DNA of 64,000 bases from contig NZ_JADWYU010000095.1 in NCBI RefSeq assembly GCF_016786325.1, positions 45,261 through 109,260 of the forward strand, in the 5' to 3' direction. The translations under genes were made by a program, and so were the position numbers. A model generated the notes under the pieces. It saw only the letters and a list, made by a program, of their open reading frames with translations, did no database searches and was not told the origin of the DNA. Below are positions 1 to 8,718 of the stretch, one piece after another; position 1 is the stretch's first letter; every line of letters begins with the position of its first letter. The DNA is from Frankia nepalensis. Lineage in GTDB: Bacteria > Actinomycetota > Actinomycetes > Frankiales > Frankiaceae.

Positions 1-136
1 CCGGGGGGGGGCCGCCGCCCGGGCCCCCCGCCCGCCCCCGGGCCCCCCGGGGGGGGCGGCCGCCGGGCGCGCCGCCGTGCCGCGGCGGCGCGGACGGCGG
101 GCACGCCTCCGTGCCGCGGCGGCGCGGACGGCGGGC
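1..136. repeat. G/C homopolymer tract and 34-bp-period direct repeat
   Basis: Positions 1-67 are almost only runs of G and C, much like tracts at 15147-15250 and 28275-28375. A 28-bp sequence at 75-102 recurs exactly at 109-136. I see no gene here. The extreme homopolymers may be unreliable sequence rather than biology. Confidence 0.6.
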
Positions 137-174
137 GCGCCGAGAATGGAGATGACTTACTTCGTATACGGACC

Positions 175-180
175 TAGGCT
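175..180 (+). promoter_or_regulatory. Probable -10 element (TAGGCT) of the yqeY-like gene
   Basis: TAGGCT fits the actinobacterial TAnnnT -10 pattern and lies nine bases before the ATG at 190. This implies a very short or absent 5' leader. The flanking stretch is clearly less GC-rich than its surroundings. No convincing -35 is visible. Confidence 0.45.
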
Positions 181-189
181 AAGGCGATC

Positions 190-645
190 ATGAGTACCTT
201 GAAGGAGCGACTGCGCGCCGATCTGACCACGGCGATGAAGGCGCGAGACGAACTGCGGACGTCGACGCTGCGGCTCGCGCTCGCGGCGGTGAAGGAGGCG
301 GAGGTCTCCGGCAAGGCGGCCCACGAGCTCTCCGAAGGCGAGGTGGAGAAGGTCCTGGCCCGGGAGGTCCGCAAGCGCCGGGAGGCGTCCGACGCCTACG
401 CGGCGGCCGGCCGCGCCGAGCAGGCGGCCCGGGAGGGCTCGGAGGGCGACGTGCTCGCCGACTACCTGCCCAAGCAGCTCGGCGACGACGAGCTCGCCGC
501 GATCGTCGACAAGGTACTGGCCGACGGCGGCTTCTCGGGCCCCAAGGCGATGGGCCCGGCGATGAAGGCCGTCCAGGGCGCGGTGGCCGGCCGTGCCGAC
601 GGGGGCAAGGTCGCCGCCCTGGTGAAGGCCCGCCTCACCGGCTGA
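190..645 (+). CDS. GatB/YqeY domain-containing protein
   Basis: A 151-residue protein of the YqeY family, which resembles the C-terminal tRNA-binding tail domain of GatB, the amidotransferase subunit. The N-terminus is a run of charged helices (MSTLKERLRADLTTAMKARD), followed by a Glu/Lys-rich helical middle and the typical LPKQL segment. The C-terminus has the family's G-P-K-A-M-G and DGGKVAALVKARL-type ending. Length is usual for the family. Stand-alone YqeY proteins have no firmly established role, so a link to tRNA amidation is only suggested. The gene converges on the penicillin-binding protein gene and is followed by a 19-bp-stem hairpin. Confidence 0.9.
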   Translation: MSTLKERLRADLTTAMKARDELRTSTLRLALAAVKEAEVSGKAAHELSEGEVEKVLAREVRKRREASDAYAAAGRAEQAAREGSEGDVLADYLPKQLGDDELAAIVDKVLADGGFSGPKAMGPAMKAVQGAVAGRADGGKVAALVKARLTG

Positions 646-684
646 GCCAGGCCATCGGTGCCGCCCACGAGAGTGGCTCGGCCG

Positions 685-743
685 TCCTGTCAGGCATCGG
701 CGGCGCGAAACGACGCCCGTCGGCCCGCCGGTGCCTGACAGGA
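685..743 (+). terminator. Long hairpin downstream of yqeY-like gene
   Basis: Arms at 685-703 and 725-743 pair over 19 bp with one T-G wobble, separated by a 21-base loop. It begins 40 bases after the stop codon. There is no T-run, as is usual for actinobacterial terminators, and it could serve both converging genes. Confidence 0.6.
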
Positions 744-879
744 TCGACCGTCACATCGGGCACGGGCGCGCGGGACGCGGCCCCCGGCGCGCGGCCCCCG
801 GCGGGCGCGGAACTGGCCTCGCCGGTACGGGGGGTGGCGGCGCGGCGCGACTGGCGCTGGAAGGGCGCCAGTGCCGTAC

Positions 880-1205
880 CCAGCGACGTTCGACCGGCCG
901 CTGGCCACCCGTCCCGTGAGTGCCGGCCCCGAAGTGTCCGCCAGAACGCGAGCCAGGGACCGCGTTTTGACGGACAGGTCCAGGGACACGACACAAATGA
1001 CCAAGGCGACCGGTCGCCCGCGCTCAGCGGGCTGGGCTCCGGACCTATCCGCTGTAGCGCGGGTCGGGGACCGCGTTTTGACGGACAGGTCCAGGGATGC
1101 GGCACAAGCGACCAAAGAGCGACCGGTCGCGCGCCCCCAGCAGGCCGGGCCTCGGACCTGTCCGCCAGAACGCGAGCCAGGGACCGCGCTACCGCGGACA
1201 CTTCA
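880..1205. repeat. Degenerate tandem repeat, period about 112 bp, plus ACCGGC hexamers
   Basis: Related units begin at 935, 1046 and 1159 (the last truncated near 1203), each starting T(G/A)TCCGC and sharing GGGACCGCGTTTTGACGG and ACAGGTCCAGGGA blocks. The segment from about 880 to 934 looks like the tail of a further unit. At 1205-1234 a short ACCGGC hexamer array follows. Overlapping open frames on both strands change register between units, so I treat the 646-1267 stretch as non-coding. Confidence 0.6.
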
Positions 1206-1267
1206 CCGGCACCGGCACCGGCACCGGCACCGGCCCACGGCGCGGGCGGTCCTTCGCTGATGCGGAG

Positions 1268-3694
1268 CTAGTCGAAGAACCAGTCCCAGGCGTCGCGTTG
1301 ACCGCCGCCTGGCCCGCCCCGGCCACGGTTGTCGTCGTCGTCCACCTGGAACGGGCCGCCTCCGGCCACGAACAGCGTGACTGGCTGGCCGAGGAACAGC
1401 TGGCTTCCGCTGGGCGGGTTCTGGGCGACCACGACGCCGTTCTGGTTTCCGGCGACCTGCGCGGCGAAGCCGCTCCCCTGCAGGATGGTCACCGCTTCCG
1501 GCACGGACTTGCCCACGACGTTGGGGACGACGCCCAACGGCGCCACCGGCTGGGTGTTGTCGGGCGGCGGCAGCGGCTCGACCGGCAACTGCTGGCCCTC
1601 GATCGTCCGGGTCATCGTCCTGGCCCAGATCATCGTCGGGAAGTCGCCGCCGTAGACGACCCGCTTGCCGAGCACGTCGCGCAGCGGGTACATGGTCGGC
1701 CCGCGGGGGTCGGCGAGGGTGACCGCGGTCGACAGCTGCGGGATGAAGCCGGCGAACGAGGCGGCGCTGTATCCCTCGGCGGTGCCGGTCTTGCCGGCGG
1801 CCGGCCGGCCGATGCGGCCGTTCCCGGCCGCGGTGCCCTGGTTGATGACCCCTTCCAGCACCGAGGTCGCCGTGTCGGCGATCCGTGGGTTGAGCACCTG
1901 CTCGCACGCGTCCGGCTGGTCGAAGTCGAGCGGCCGGTCCGCCCCGCCGACCCGCTGGGTGATGGACGTGATGAAGCGCGGGTCGCAGCGCTTGCCGTGG
2001 GCCGCGAGCGTCGCGTACGCGGTGGCGAGGTCGAGGGTGCTGATCTCGTTGGAACCGATGGTGAACGACCCGTCGACCGCGCTGACGCCGTTGGTGCCCT
2101 TGCAGGGTGAGTCGGACCGCAGGTTGGCCGTCTGTTCCTGCACTCGGCAGGACTTGACGCCCAGGCGGCGGGCCATCTCGGCGATCTTCAGGATGCCGAC
2201 CTGCTCGGCGAGCTGGATGTAGTAAGTGTTGACGGAGTGCCAGGTAGCGGTGGTCAGGGAGAAGAGCCCGGCCTCGTTCGGGTCCGAGTTCGCGTAGCAG
2301 GCCGGCTTGCCCCGATCGTCCTTTCTCGGGAGCTTCTCGGACGTGTAGCACGCCGGGGCCATGAACGTCGTCGACAGCGGCAGGCCCTTCTCCAGCGCCG
2401 CCACGAGCGCGAACGTCTTGAACGTCGAGCCGGGCGAGAAGGCCGTCTCCTTGACCGGGTAGACCTCCTTCGTGTGCACGAAGTCGGTCGTGGTCTCCGG
2501 GCCCTGCCCGTCGGCGACCTCGCCGAAGTCCCGGTTCTCGGTGAGCGCCAGCACCTCGCCGGTGCCGGGCCGCACCATGGCGACGCCGGCCGCGACCCGG
2601 TTGCCCGGGGGCACGATCTCGCGCGCCGACGACGTCGCCGCGCCCTGCGCCACCGGGTCGAGCGTCGTCCTGATCGTCAGGCCGCCCTCGTAGAGCAGCT
2701 TGCGGGCCGCGTTCTCGTCCGGCGCGAGCGTCCGGTCGTCGAGCAGCAGCCGGCGGACATGGTCGCAGAAGAACGGCGCCGACGAGTCCGCGCACGAGTC
2801 GGTCGAGCGCGGCGGCTGCCTGAGCCCCACGGGGGCGGCCTTCGCCGCCGCCAGGTCGGCGTCGCCGACGTGCCCGTGCTCGCGCATGGCCGCGAGTACC
2901 AGGCCGCGCCGGGACACGGCCGCCTCCGGGTGCAGCGCCGGGTTGTAGGCCGTCGGGTTCTTCACCAGCCCGGCGAGCAGCGCGGCCTGCGGCAGCGTGA
3001 GCTCGGAGACGTCGACGCTGAAGTACCGCTTGGCGGCGGCCTGGATGCCGTAGGCGCCGTCACCGAAGTAGGCGATGTTCAGGTAGCGCTCGAGGATTTC
3101 GTCCTTGCTGAGGTGCTCTTCCAGGTAGAGCGCGTACCGGGCCTCGCGGAGCTTGCGGTCGACGGTCTGCTCGGTCGCGGCCTCGCGTTCCTCGGGCGTC
3201 GTCGCCCCCTGGATCAGCACGTTCTTCACATATTGCTGGGTAATTGTCGAGGCACCCTGGGTGACCCCACCGCTCTCGCGATTGGCCAGATAGGCGCGAA
3301 TCATTCCCCGGTAGTCGACGCCGGAATGCTCGTAGAACCGCGCGTCCTCGATGTCGATGATCGCCTGCCGCATGACCACCGGCACCTTGGCCAGCGGAAC
3401 GACCTCGCGATACTGCTCTCCGACCAGCGTGGCGACGAGGTTTCCCTTGGCGTCCAGAATCCGGGACGGCTCGACCAGCGCGGTGACGTTCAGGTTCTCC
3501 GGCAGGGCGAGCCAGTCATCGGCCCCGGCTTTCGCGGTGATTCCGGCCAGCCCGACAACCGGCGCGGCGAGCAGCGCTACCACCAATCCGGCGGCGACAC
3601 TCGCGAATAGGGCGCCAACCATCCGTCTGGCGGTAAACGCGACGCGTCCGCCCGCCCGGCCGGCGCCGGCCGCGGTCCTCACGCGCGTGCCCAT
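1268..3694 (-). CDS. ponA2: Class A penicillin-binding protein, PonA2 type, with PASTA domain
   Basis: Bifunctional peptidoglycan glycosyltransferase/transpeptidase, about 808 residues from the chosen ATG at 3694. A single N-terminal membrane helix (FASVAAGLVVALLAAPVVG) is followed by the GT51 domain with EDARFYEHSGVD and GASTITQQYVKN motifs. The transpeptidase domain has the SxxK serine in PGSTFKTF, a Ser-x-Asn region and KTGTAEGY. Near the C-terminus is one PASTA domain (PNVVGKSVPEAVTILQGSGF), then a Gly/Asp-rich tail. The ATG at 3694 has GGAGGG about 12 bases upstream; an in-frame ATG at 3757 would add 21 residues. It is divergent from wblA, as ponA2 is from whiB4 in M. tuberculosis. Confidence 0.93.
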   Translation of the reverse strand: MGTRVRTAAGAGRAGGRVAFTARRMVGALFASVAAGLVVALLAAPVVGLAGITAKAGADDWLALPENLNVTALVEPSRILDAKGNLVATLVGEQYREVVPLAKVPVVMRQAIIDIEDARFYEHSGVDYRGMIRAYLANRESGGVTQGASTITQQYVKNVLIQGATTPEEREAATEQTVDRKLREARYALYLEEHLSKDEILERYLNIAYFGDGAYGIQAAAKRYFSVDVSELTLPQAALLAGLVKNPTAYNPALHPEAAVSRRGLVLAAMREHGHVGDADLAAAKAAPVGLRQPPRSTDSCADSSAPFFCDHVRRLLLDDRTLAPDENAARKLLYEGGLTIRTTLDPVAQGAATSSAREIVPPGNRVAAGVAMVRPGTGEVLALTENRDFGEVADGQGPETTTDFVHTKEVYPVKETAFSPGSTFKTFALVAALEKGLPLSTTFMAPACYTSEKLPRKDDRGKPACYANSDPNEAGLFSLTTATWHSVNTYYIQLAEQVGILKIAEMARRLGVKSCRVQEQTANLRSDSPCKGTNGVSAVDGSFTIGSNEISTLDLATAYATLAAHGKRCDPRFITSITQRVGGADRPLDFDQPDACEQVLNPRIADTATSVLEGVINQGTAAGNGRIGRPAAGKTGTAEGYSAASFAGFIPQLSTAVTLADPRGPTMYPLRDVLGKRVVYGGDFPTMIWARTMTRTIEGQQLPVEPLPPPDNTQPVAPLGVVPNVVGKSVPEAVTILQGSGFAAQVAGNQNGVVVAQNPPSGSQLFLGQPVTLFVAGGGPFQVDDDDNRGRGGPGGGQRDAWDWFFD

Positions 3695-4311
3695 TTGGTG
3701 TCGGGCCCTCCGTCCGCCCCCCGAAACGATCCCCACGGATTCACTCCGCTTACCCATCAACGCACTCGGCCCCGCCGTCGCTCCCCCGCGCAGAGGGCCC
3801 CGCGCGACACATCGCCTCCAGGTGGCGGGCTGAGGGTACCTCGCGCACCGGTCCGGCCGGTGCTGGGCACGAGCCCACGAGTAGACGTCGTCGCGACGAC
3901 GGCCGTCCACACCAGAACGATCAACACCATGTGCCCAACGGTCGCCGTACGATCGCGCCGGGCCCATACCCGGCCGGAGGCCCGCCGAACGGTCGTGCTC
4001 GCCGCGTCCGCGCAGGTGACCTCCTGGCCGCCAGAAACGCGGCCGAGAGAAGGCCGGCGCGAAGGAGGTGCATGTCGGAGGCCTTGACGCGATACGAACG
4101 TGACGGCCTTGTCATCCGGACGACACCTGGATGACATCCATCGATCTACGGTCTGGTTCGACATCAATGGCCCGGACTAGTCATACAGATAACCACCCGA
4201 GTGGGGTCTGTGCCGTGGCCACGGCACTCCGTACGGTTTCGCACGACGCCAACGACGCCACGTCACCCGCACGGGTCCCTTGACCACGGTCTCTCTCGAA
4301 AGGCAGGTGGC
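3695..4311. promoter_or_regulatory. Divergent promoter region ponA2 / wblA with inverted repeat
   Basis: Over 550 bases separate the two divergent genes and hold no convincing coding frame. At 4110-4117 and 4129-4136, TGTCATCC and GGATGACA form an inverted repeat with an 11-base spacer, about 175 bases before the wblA start; it could be an operator. An A/T-richer stretch at 4165-4195 (TAGTCATACAGATAAC) is a candidate promoter for wblA. Confidence 0.45.
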
Positions 4312-4668
4312 ATGACCAGAAGCCCGACCCCGACCGTCGCCACGGCTCGTCGTGGCGGCACGACCCGTCTCGTCAGCAGCATCGCCGACGGCGACTGGAC
4401 CGCCCTCGCGGCGTGCCGGGACGTCGACCCGGACGAGCTGTTCGTTCAGGGTGCCGCGCAGAACCGGGTGAAGACCCGCTGCTTCGGCTGCCTGGTGCGT
4501 ACCCAGTGCCTGGCGGACGCCCTGGACAACCACGTCGAGTTCGGAGTGTGGGGTGGCATGACCGAGCGGGAGCGCCGAGCCCTGCTTCGGCGCCGCCCGG
4601 ACGTCCGTTCCTGGAGGAAGCTCCTCGCTGACGCCCAGGCGGACCACCGAGCCAGCTCAACCGGCTGA
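4312..4668 (+). CDS. wblA: WhiB-family iron-sulfur regulator (WblA / WhiB4 type)
   Basis: A 118-residue WhiB-like protein that should bind a [4Fe-4S] cluster through four cysteines: one in LAACRDV and three in TRCFGCLVRTQC. The family's GVWGGMTERERR turn and an Arg-rich C-terminal helix (LLRRRP) follow. AAAGGCAGG lies seven to eight bases before the ATG at 4312. The setting, between a PonA2-type protein and a Get3/ArsA pair, is that of whiB4 in M. tuberculosis and wblA in Streptomyces, where the orthologue controls sporulation, antibiotic production and redox responses. The name rests on gene order as well as sequence; the function in this organism is inferred. Confidence 0.92.
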   Translation: MTRSPTPTVATARRGGTTRLVSSIADGDWTALAACRDVDPDELFVQGAAQNRVKTRCFGCLVRTQCLADALDNHVEFGVWGGMTERERRALLRRRPDVRSWRKLLADAQADHRASSTG

Positions 4669-5044
4669 GCGGCTCCTCCCTGACGAAGCCCTTCCCCGAT
4701 CGGACCCCGGCGCAGCGTCGCGCGCGGGATCCCGGGCCGGCCCGTTCGAGGGCCCGCGGAACGAAGACGGTCCGCCTGTCGACCGGCCGACCCCGCGCCC
4801 ACCAACCGCCCGCCGCTCTGGCCCCGTTGGCCGCGCCGCGCGTTCCCGTTCCGCCGCGTTCCAGACCCCGCCGCCACTTCCCGTGACGACGGGCATCCGT
4901 TCTGGAACGGAAAGTATCCACCGTCGGCCGCCTCAGGCGTGACCCTGGCGGGTAACGCCGGCGAGAGCAGCCACCTTCCGTGGCGACTCGGTTTCGGCAC
5001 ACGAATCACTCACGCGGACAATCACCCGTTCGGATGGTCCGCGC
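4669..5044. other. Non-coding gap between convergent wblA and ArsA-like genes
   Basis: No convincing coding frame is present in these 376 bases. A small perfect hairpin at 4897-4910 (CCGTTC-TG-GAACGG) could end transcription from either side. Nothing else stands out. Confidence 0.4.
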
Positions 5045-6550
5045 TCACCCCGTTCGGGTGAGACGTTCATCACCCGCCAACGCGTCCCCGATCTCGCGAA
5101 GACCGACCAGATCATGGACGTCCTCGGCCAGCGCCTCGACCTCGACCAGCGGGGTGTCCGGATGAGCCGCCGTGAACCGCTCGCGCAGCCGCGACTCGCG
5201 CTCGGCCAGCCGAAGCCGGTCCGCGTGCACCCGTAGCACGGCGGCCGCCAGCGGATGCTGCCCGTGCTCGGTGAGGTTCTCCGCGGCCGCGAGGCTCCGC
5301 TCGGCCGTCAGCGAGCGGCCGTCGCCGTGGTGCATCCGGTTCACCACCAGCCCCGCCAGCGGCATTCCGTCGGCGTCGAGCCGGTCGACGAAATAGCTCG
5401 CCTCCCGCAGCGCCGCCGCCTCGGGCGCCGCGACGACGACAAACGACGTGCCCGGCTCGCTCAGCAGCCGGTAGGTCTTCTCCGCGCGCTGCCGGAATCC
5501 GCCGAACATGGTCTCCATCGCGGCGACGAACTGGCTGACGTCGGTCAGCAGCTGGGTACCGATCACCTTGGTGAGGACCTTGGTGAACACGCCGAAACCG
5601 ACGCCGAGAACCTTCGCGTACGCCCGGCCGCCAGCCTTCGCCGGGGCCAGCAGTATCCGCAGCAGCCGCCCGTCCAGGAACGCTCCCAGGCGGCTCGGCG
5701 CGTCGAGGAAATCCAGCGCCGAACGCGTCGGTGGTGTGTCGACGACGATCAGGTCCCAGTCGCCGGCCGCGTCGAGCTGCGAAAGCTTCTCCATCGCCAT
5801 GTACTCCTGCGTCCCGGCGAAGGAACTCGACAACGACTGGTAGAAGGGGTTCTCGAACAGCTGGCCGGCCCGGTCCGGGGTGGTGTGCGCGAGGACGATC
5901 TCGTCGAACGTCCGCTTCATGTCGAGCATCATCGCGTCGAGCCGCCCGCCGGCCGACCTGTCGACCCCGACCACCTCGCGCGGCGTGTTGTCCAGCTCGG
6001 TCAGGCCCATCGACTGCGCCAGCCGGCGGGCCGGGTCGATGGTCAGCACGACCACCGAGCGCCCCCGCTCGGCGGCACGCAGCGCGAGCGCCGCCGCCGT
6101 CGTCGTCTTGCCCACCCCACCCGAGCCGCAGCACACGATGATCCGCTCGCTGGCGAGCATGCCGTCGACGTCCAGCTTCGGGACCCCGGCCGGATGCGGG
6201 CGGACCCGGGCACCGAGCCTTGGCGCGCGGCCGGCGTCGCGTGCCTTCCCGCCGGCGTCCGGGCCTCGACGCGCCCGTTCCGAGGGCGCCGGCGCCTTCG
6301 ACCCCGGCTGGGACTTGCCGCCCGCCGAGGCCCGTTTCGGCGTCGTCGCGCGCGCCCGGCCGGCCGGGGCCCGCCTCGCGGTCGCCGGCTTCGAGGGGGC
6401 ACTCTCGGCCTCGGCCTCGGCCTCGGCACCCGGTCCGGCCTCGGCGGCCGGTTCGATCTCGGCGGTGGACGCCGCCTGGGCGTCGGGAACCGGCACGGCC
6501 GGCGGCTGGTCCGCCGCCCGCCTCCGCGCGCCCCCTGCCGGCGCCGTCAC
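5045..6550 (-). CDS. Get3/ArsA-like P-loop ATPase (downstream gene of pair)
   Basis: A 501-residue ATPase of the ArsA/Get3 family. The first 140 residues are a low-complexity Ala/Glu/Pro/Arg tail. The catalytic part then has the deviant Walker A CCGSGGVGKTTTAAA, a switch-type DPARRLAQSMGL segment and the DLIVVDTPPTRSALDFL switch II. Arsenite-binding cysteines are not evident, so this is more like a client-protein targeting ATPase than a metal pump. It overlaps the upstream ATPase by GTGA, so the two are translationally coupled. The pair matches Rv3680-Rv3679 of M. tuberculosis and the wblA-linked pair of Streptomyces. The start could lie further inside because the N-terminal tail is poorly conserved. 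Confidence 0.88.
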   Translation of the reverse strand: MTAPAGGARRRAADQPPAVPVPDAQAASTAEIEPAAEAGPGAEAEAEAESAPSKPATARRAPAGRARATTPKRASAGGKSQPGSKAPAPSERARRGPDAGGKARDAGRAPRLGARVRPHPAGVPKLDVDGMLASERIIVCCGSGGVGKTTTAAALALRAAERGRSVVVLTIDPARRLAQSMGLTELDNTPREVVGVDRSAGGRLDAMMLDMKRTFDEIVLAHTTPDRAGQLFENPFYQSLSSSFAGTQEYMAMEKLSQLDAAGDWDLIVVDTPPTRSALDFLDAPSRLGAFLDGRLLRILLAPAKAGGRAYAKVLGVGFGVFTKVLTKVIGTQLLTDVSQFVAAMETMFGGFRQRAEKTYRLLSEPGTSFVVVAAPEAAALREASYFVDRLDADGMPLAGLVVNRMHHGDGRSLTAERSLAAAENLTEHGQHPLAAAVLRVHADRLRLAERESRLRERFTAAHPDTPLVEVEALAEDVHDLVGLREIGDALAGDERLTRTG

Positions 6551-7698
6551 CCGACCATCCGCTGCGCCCGCAGCATCTCCGCGAACCGGTACAGCATCCC
6601 CATGTCCATCCCGTCAGCCGCCAGTGGCAGTTCATACACGGGTCGGGCGAGCGCCTCCACCTCGACTCGCTGGGCCGCCTCCAGCGCCACCCGTTCGGCG
6701 TGCTGGGCCGCCTCCCTGGCGAGCTCGGCGACCAGGTCGGCGGCGGGCTCCACCCCGGCCTCCTTGATGCCGGCGGCCAGTTCGTCGGGGTCCAGCGCGC
6801 CCGCGCGCGCCGCCAGCAGGTCGTCGGGGCCGAGCAGCGGCGGGCGGACCATGTTCACCACCACGCCGCCGACCGGCAGGTCCGCGGCGCGCAGCTCCGC
6901 GACCGCGTCGACGGTCTCCTGAACCGGCATCTCCTCCAGGAGGGTCACCAGATGCACCGCGGTCTGCCCGGAGTGCAGCACGGCGAGCACACCGTCGGCC
7001 TGGGAGCGGATCGGCCCCATCTTCGCCAGGCCCACCACCTCGTTCGCGACGTTGAGGAACCGGGTGACCCGCCCGGTCGGCGGCGCGTCCAGGACGACGG
7101 CGTCATAGGCCATCCCGCTCGGCCGGGTGCCGTCTGGCCGGTTCACCGCCTCCTTGATCTTGCCGGTGAGCAGCACGTCGCGGACACCGGGCGCGATCGT
7201 GGTCGCGAAGTCGATGGCGCCGATCCGGCCGAGCACCTTTCCGGCGCTGCGGAGGTTGTAGAACATCTCGAGGTACTCGAGAAGCGCCTCCTCGGCGTCG
7301 ACGGCGAGCGCGTAGACCTCGCCGCCGCCGGGGGCGCTGGCCACCTTCCGCTCCCGGTACGGCAGCGGCGGCGTGTCGAAGACCTGCGCGATCTGCTGGC
7401 GGCCCTCGACCTCGGCGAGCAGCACCCGGCGCCCGCCCGTCGCCAGCGCCAGCGCCAGCGCGCTCGCGACGGTGGTCTTCCCGGTGCCGCCCTTGCCCGT
7501 GACCACGTGCAGCCGACGCCGCCACGGCCCGCTCTTGGCCCCTGGTGACGCCGGCCCGCTCTTGGCCCCTGGTGACACGGGCCCAGCTCGCTCCTCGCCG
7601 GTTCGGTCGCGTTTCGAGGCGGTCACGGCCACGACCGTACCCGGGACCGGTGCCGCGCTCGCCGCGTCGACGCCGCCTTCACCGAGAATCTTGATCAC
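6547..7698 (-). CDS. Get3/ArsA-like P-loop ATPase (upstream gene of pair)
   Basis: A 383-residue ATPase of the ArsA/Get3 family. A Walker A motif (VVTGKGGTGKTTVA) lies near residue 67, with the DAVVLDAPPTGRVTRFL switch region near residue 210. The N-terminal extension carries a direct duplication, SPGAKSGP repeated twice, from a 27-bp DNA repeat at 7534-7587. The GTG start at 7698 is the first plausible one. The gene precedes and overlaps the second ATPase, suggesting a hetero-oligomer. In M. tuberculosis the equivalent pair (Rv3679/Rv3680) is described as Get3-like. The partner membrane proteins of a eukaryotic GET system are not present nearby. Confidence 0.88.
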   Translation of the reverse strand: MIKILGEGGVDAASAAPVPGTVVAVTASKRDRTGEERAGPVSPGAKSGPASPGAKSGPWRRRLHVVTGKGGTGKTTVASALALALATGGRRVLLAEVEGRQQIAQVFDTPPLPYRERKVASAPGGGEVYALAVDAEEALLEYLEMFYNLRSAGKVLGRIGAIDFATTIAPGVRDVLLTGKIKEAVNRPDGTRPSGMAYDAVVLDAPPTGRVTRFLNVANEVVGLAKMGPIRSQADGVLAVLHSGQTAVHLVTLLEEMPVQETVDAVAELRAADLPVGGVVVNMVRPPLLGPDDLLAARAGALDPDELAAGIKEAGVEPAADLVAELAREAAQHAERVALEAAQRVEVEALARPVYELPLAADGMDMGMLYRFAEMLRAQRMVG

Positions 7699-7975
7699 AT
7701 TTCCGACACGGCGGCCTTCCGACAGCGCGGGCCGTCGAGAAACCGCGTCGACCGCCCGCTGATCCGGAATGCCTCGGTCATCACGATCTCCCTCACTTCA
7801 GGCGTCGGGTCGATCGGCGACTGGCGCCCGGCGGCCTCGGCTGGCGGGAACGCCCACACCACCCGTCGATCATTCATTGACGCGTCCCCGGCCAACCCGT
7901 GCCGGACCGCCCGACACGGGTCGGCTCGCGATCCGCGAAGGCCCCGGGCGGGCAAGGGCCGCGGGAGTCGACCAC

Positions 7976-7981
7976 TAGAGT
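7976..7981 (+). promoter_or_regulatory. -10 element TAGAGT, leaderless start
   Basis: TAGAGT fits TAnnnT and is exactly seven bases from the ATG at 7989, so transcription should begin at or next to the start codon. No ribosome site precedes that ATG. Confidence 0.55.
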
Positions 7982-7988
7982 TTCCGCC

Positions 7989-8156
7989 ATGCAGAAGTGG
8001 GAGTACGTGACCGTCCCAGTCCTGATCCACTCGACGAAGATGATTCTCGACAACTGGGGCGAGGATGGGTGGGAGCTGGTGCAGGTCGTGACTGGTCCGA
8101 ACCCGGAGAGCCTGGTCGCCTACTTCAAGCGGCCGAAGGGCGAGGCCGGCTCGTGA
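7989..8156 (+). CDS. DUF4177 domain small protein
   Basis: A 55-residue protein with the DUF4177 pattern: MQKWEYVTVPV at the start, NWGEDGWELVQV in the middle and a short strand ending SLVAYFKRP. The function of the family is not known to me. It overlaps the RidA-like gene by GTGA. The same small gene sits between the Get3 pair and the RidA-like gene in mycobacteria (Rv3678A, from memory), which supports it being real. It is probably read from a leaderless transcript. Confidence 0.88.
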   Translation: MQKWEYVTVPVLIHSTKMILDNWGEDGWELVQVVTGPNPESLVAYFKRPKGEAGS

Positions 8157-8647
8157 CCAACCGGGCCGGCACGGAGGCGGCGCCGAGCGAGCGACTGCGC
8201 GCGCTCGGCCTCGAACTGCCGCCGGTGCCGACTCCTCAGGCCAACTACGTGCCCGCGGTCCGCGACGGCGAGTGGATCTGGACCGCGGGCCAGATCCCGC
8301 TGGTGGCCGGCCAGCTGCCGGAGACCGGCCTGGTCGGCGCCGAGGTGACGCCGGAGCGGGCCACCGCGCTCGCCCGGATCTGCGCGTTGAACGCGCTGGC
8401 CGCCGCCGCGGCGGTGGCGGGCGGCCTGGACCGGATCCGGCGGATCGTCAAGGTCGTCGGGTTCGTCGCGAGCGCGCCGGGATTCACCGGGCAACCGGCG
8501 GTCATCAACGGCGCCTCGGACCTGCTCGGGCAGGTGTTCGGCGAGGCGGGTCAGCATGCCCGCTCGGCGGTCGGCGCCGCCGCGCTCCCGCTGGGCTCCC
8601 CGGTGGAGGTCGAGCTCATCGCGCTCGCCCACCCGGACCTGGGCTGA
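8153..8647 (+). CDS. RidA/YjgF family protein
   Basis: A 164-residue protein of the RidA (YER057c/UK114) family, whose best-known members deaminate reactive enamine or imine intermediates made by PLP enzymes. Visible features are NYVPAVRDGEWIWTAGQIPL near the N-terminus, a central helix rich in Ala and the C-terminal LPLGSPVEVELIALAH, which forms the trimer-interface strand. The usual Arg in the R-x-x-V-x-V/A signature is not obvious (GSPVEVELIA is here), so enamine deaminase activity is uncertain. The GTG start at 8153 overlaps the DUF4177 stop codon. Confidence 0.85.
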   Translation: MTNRAGTEAAPSERLRALGLELPPVPTPQANYVPAVRDGEWIWTAGQIPLVAGQLPETGLVGAEVTPERATALARICALNALAAAAAVAGGLDRIRRIVKVVGFVASAPGFTGQPAVINGASDLLGQVFGEAGQHARSAVGAAALPLGSPVEVELIALAHPDLG

Positions 8648-8705
8648 CGCCGCCCGCCAGCTCCAGGGCACGCGCCCAACCCGGGCACGCGCGGCACGGG
8701 ATGCC

Positions 8706-8711
8706 TACCAT
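8706..8711 (+). promoter_or_regulatory. -10 element TACCAT, leaderless start
   Basis: TACCAT is seven bases before the GTG at 8719. This favours that GTG over the in-frame ATG at 8701, which overlaps the element and has no ribosome site. Confidence 0.5.
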
Positions 8712-8718
8712 CGGACAG

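Noticed and set aside
880-1205. CRISPR-like array
   Set aside because: The repeats are about 112 bp tandem units without short conserved repeats and unique spacers, and no cas genes are nearby.
1203-2795. Long alternative frames opposite or within ponA2
   Set aside because: They are GC-driven shadow frames with no family features; the same holds for similar frames across the cyclase, topA and hppA genes.
5045-6550. Arsenite efflux pump ATPase
   Set aside because: No ArsB, ArsR or ArsD gene is nearby and the metal-binding cysteines of ArsA are not seen; gene order fits the Get3-like pair.
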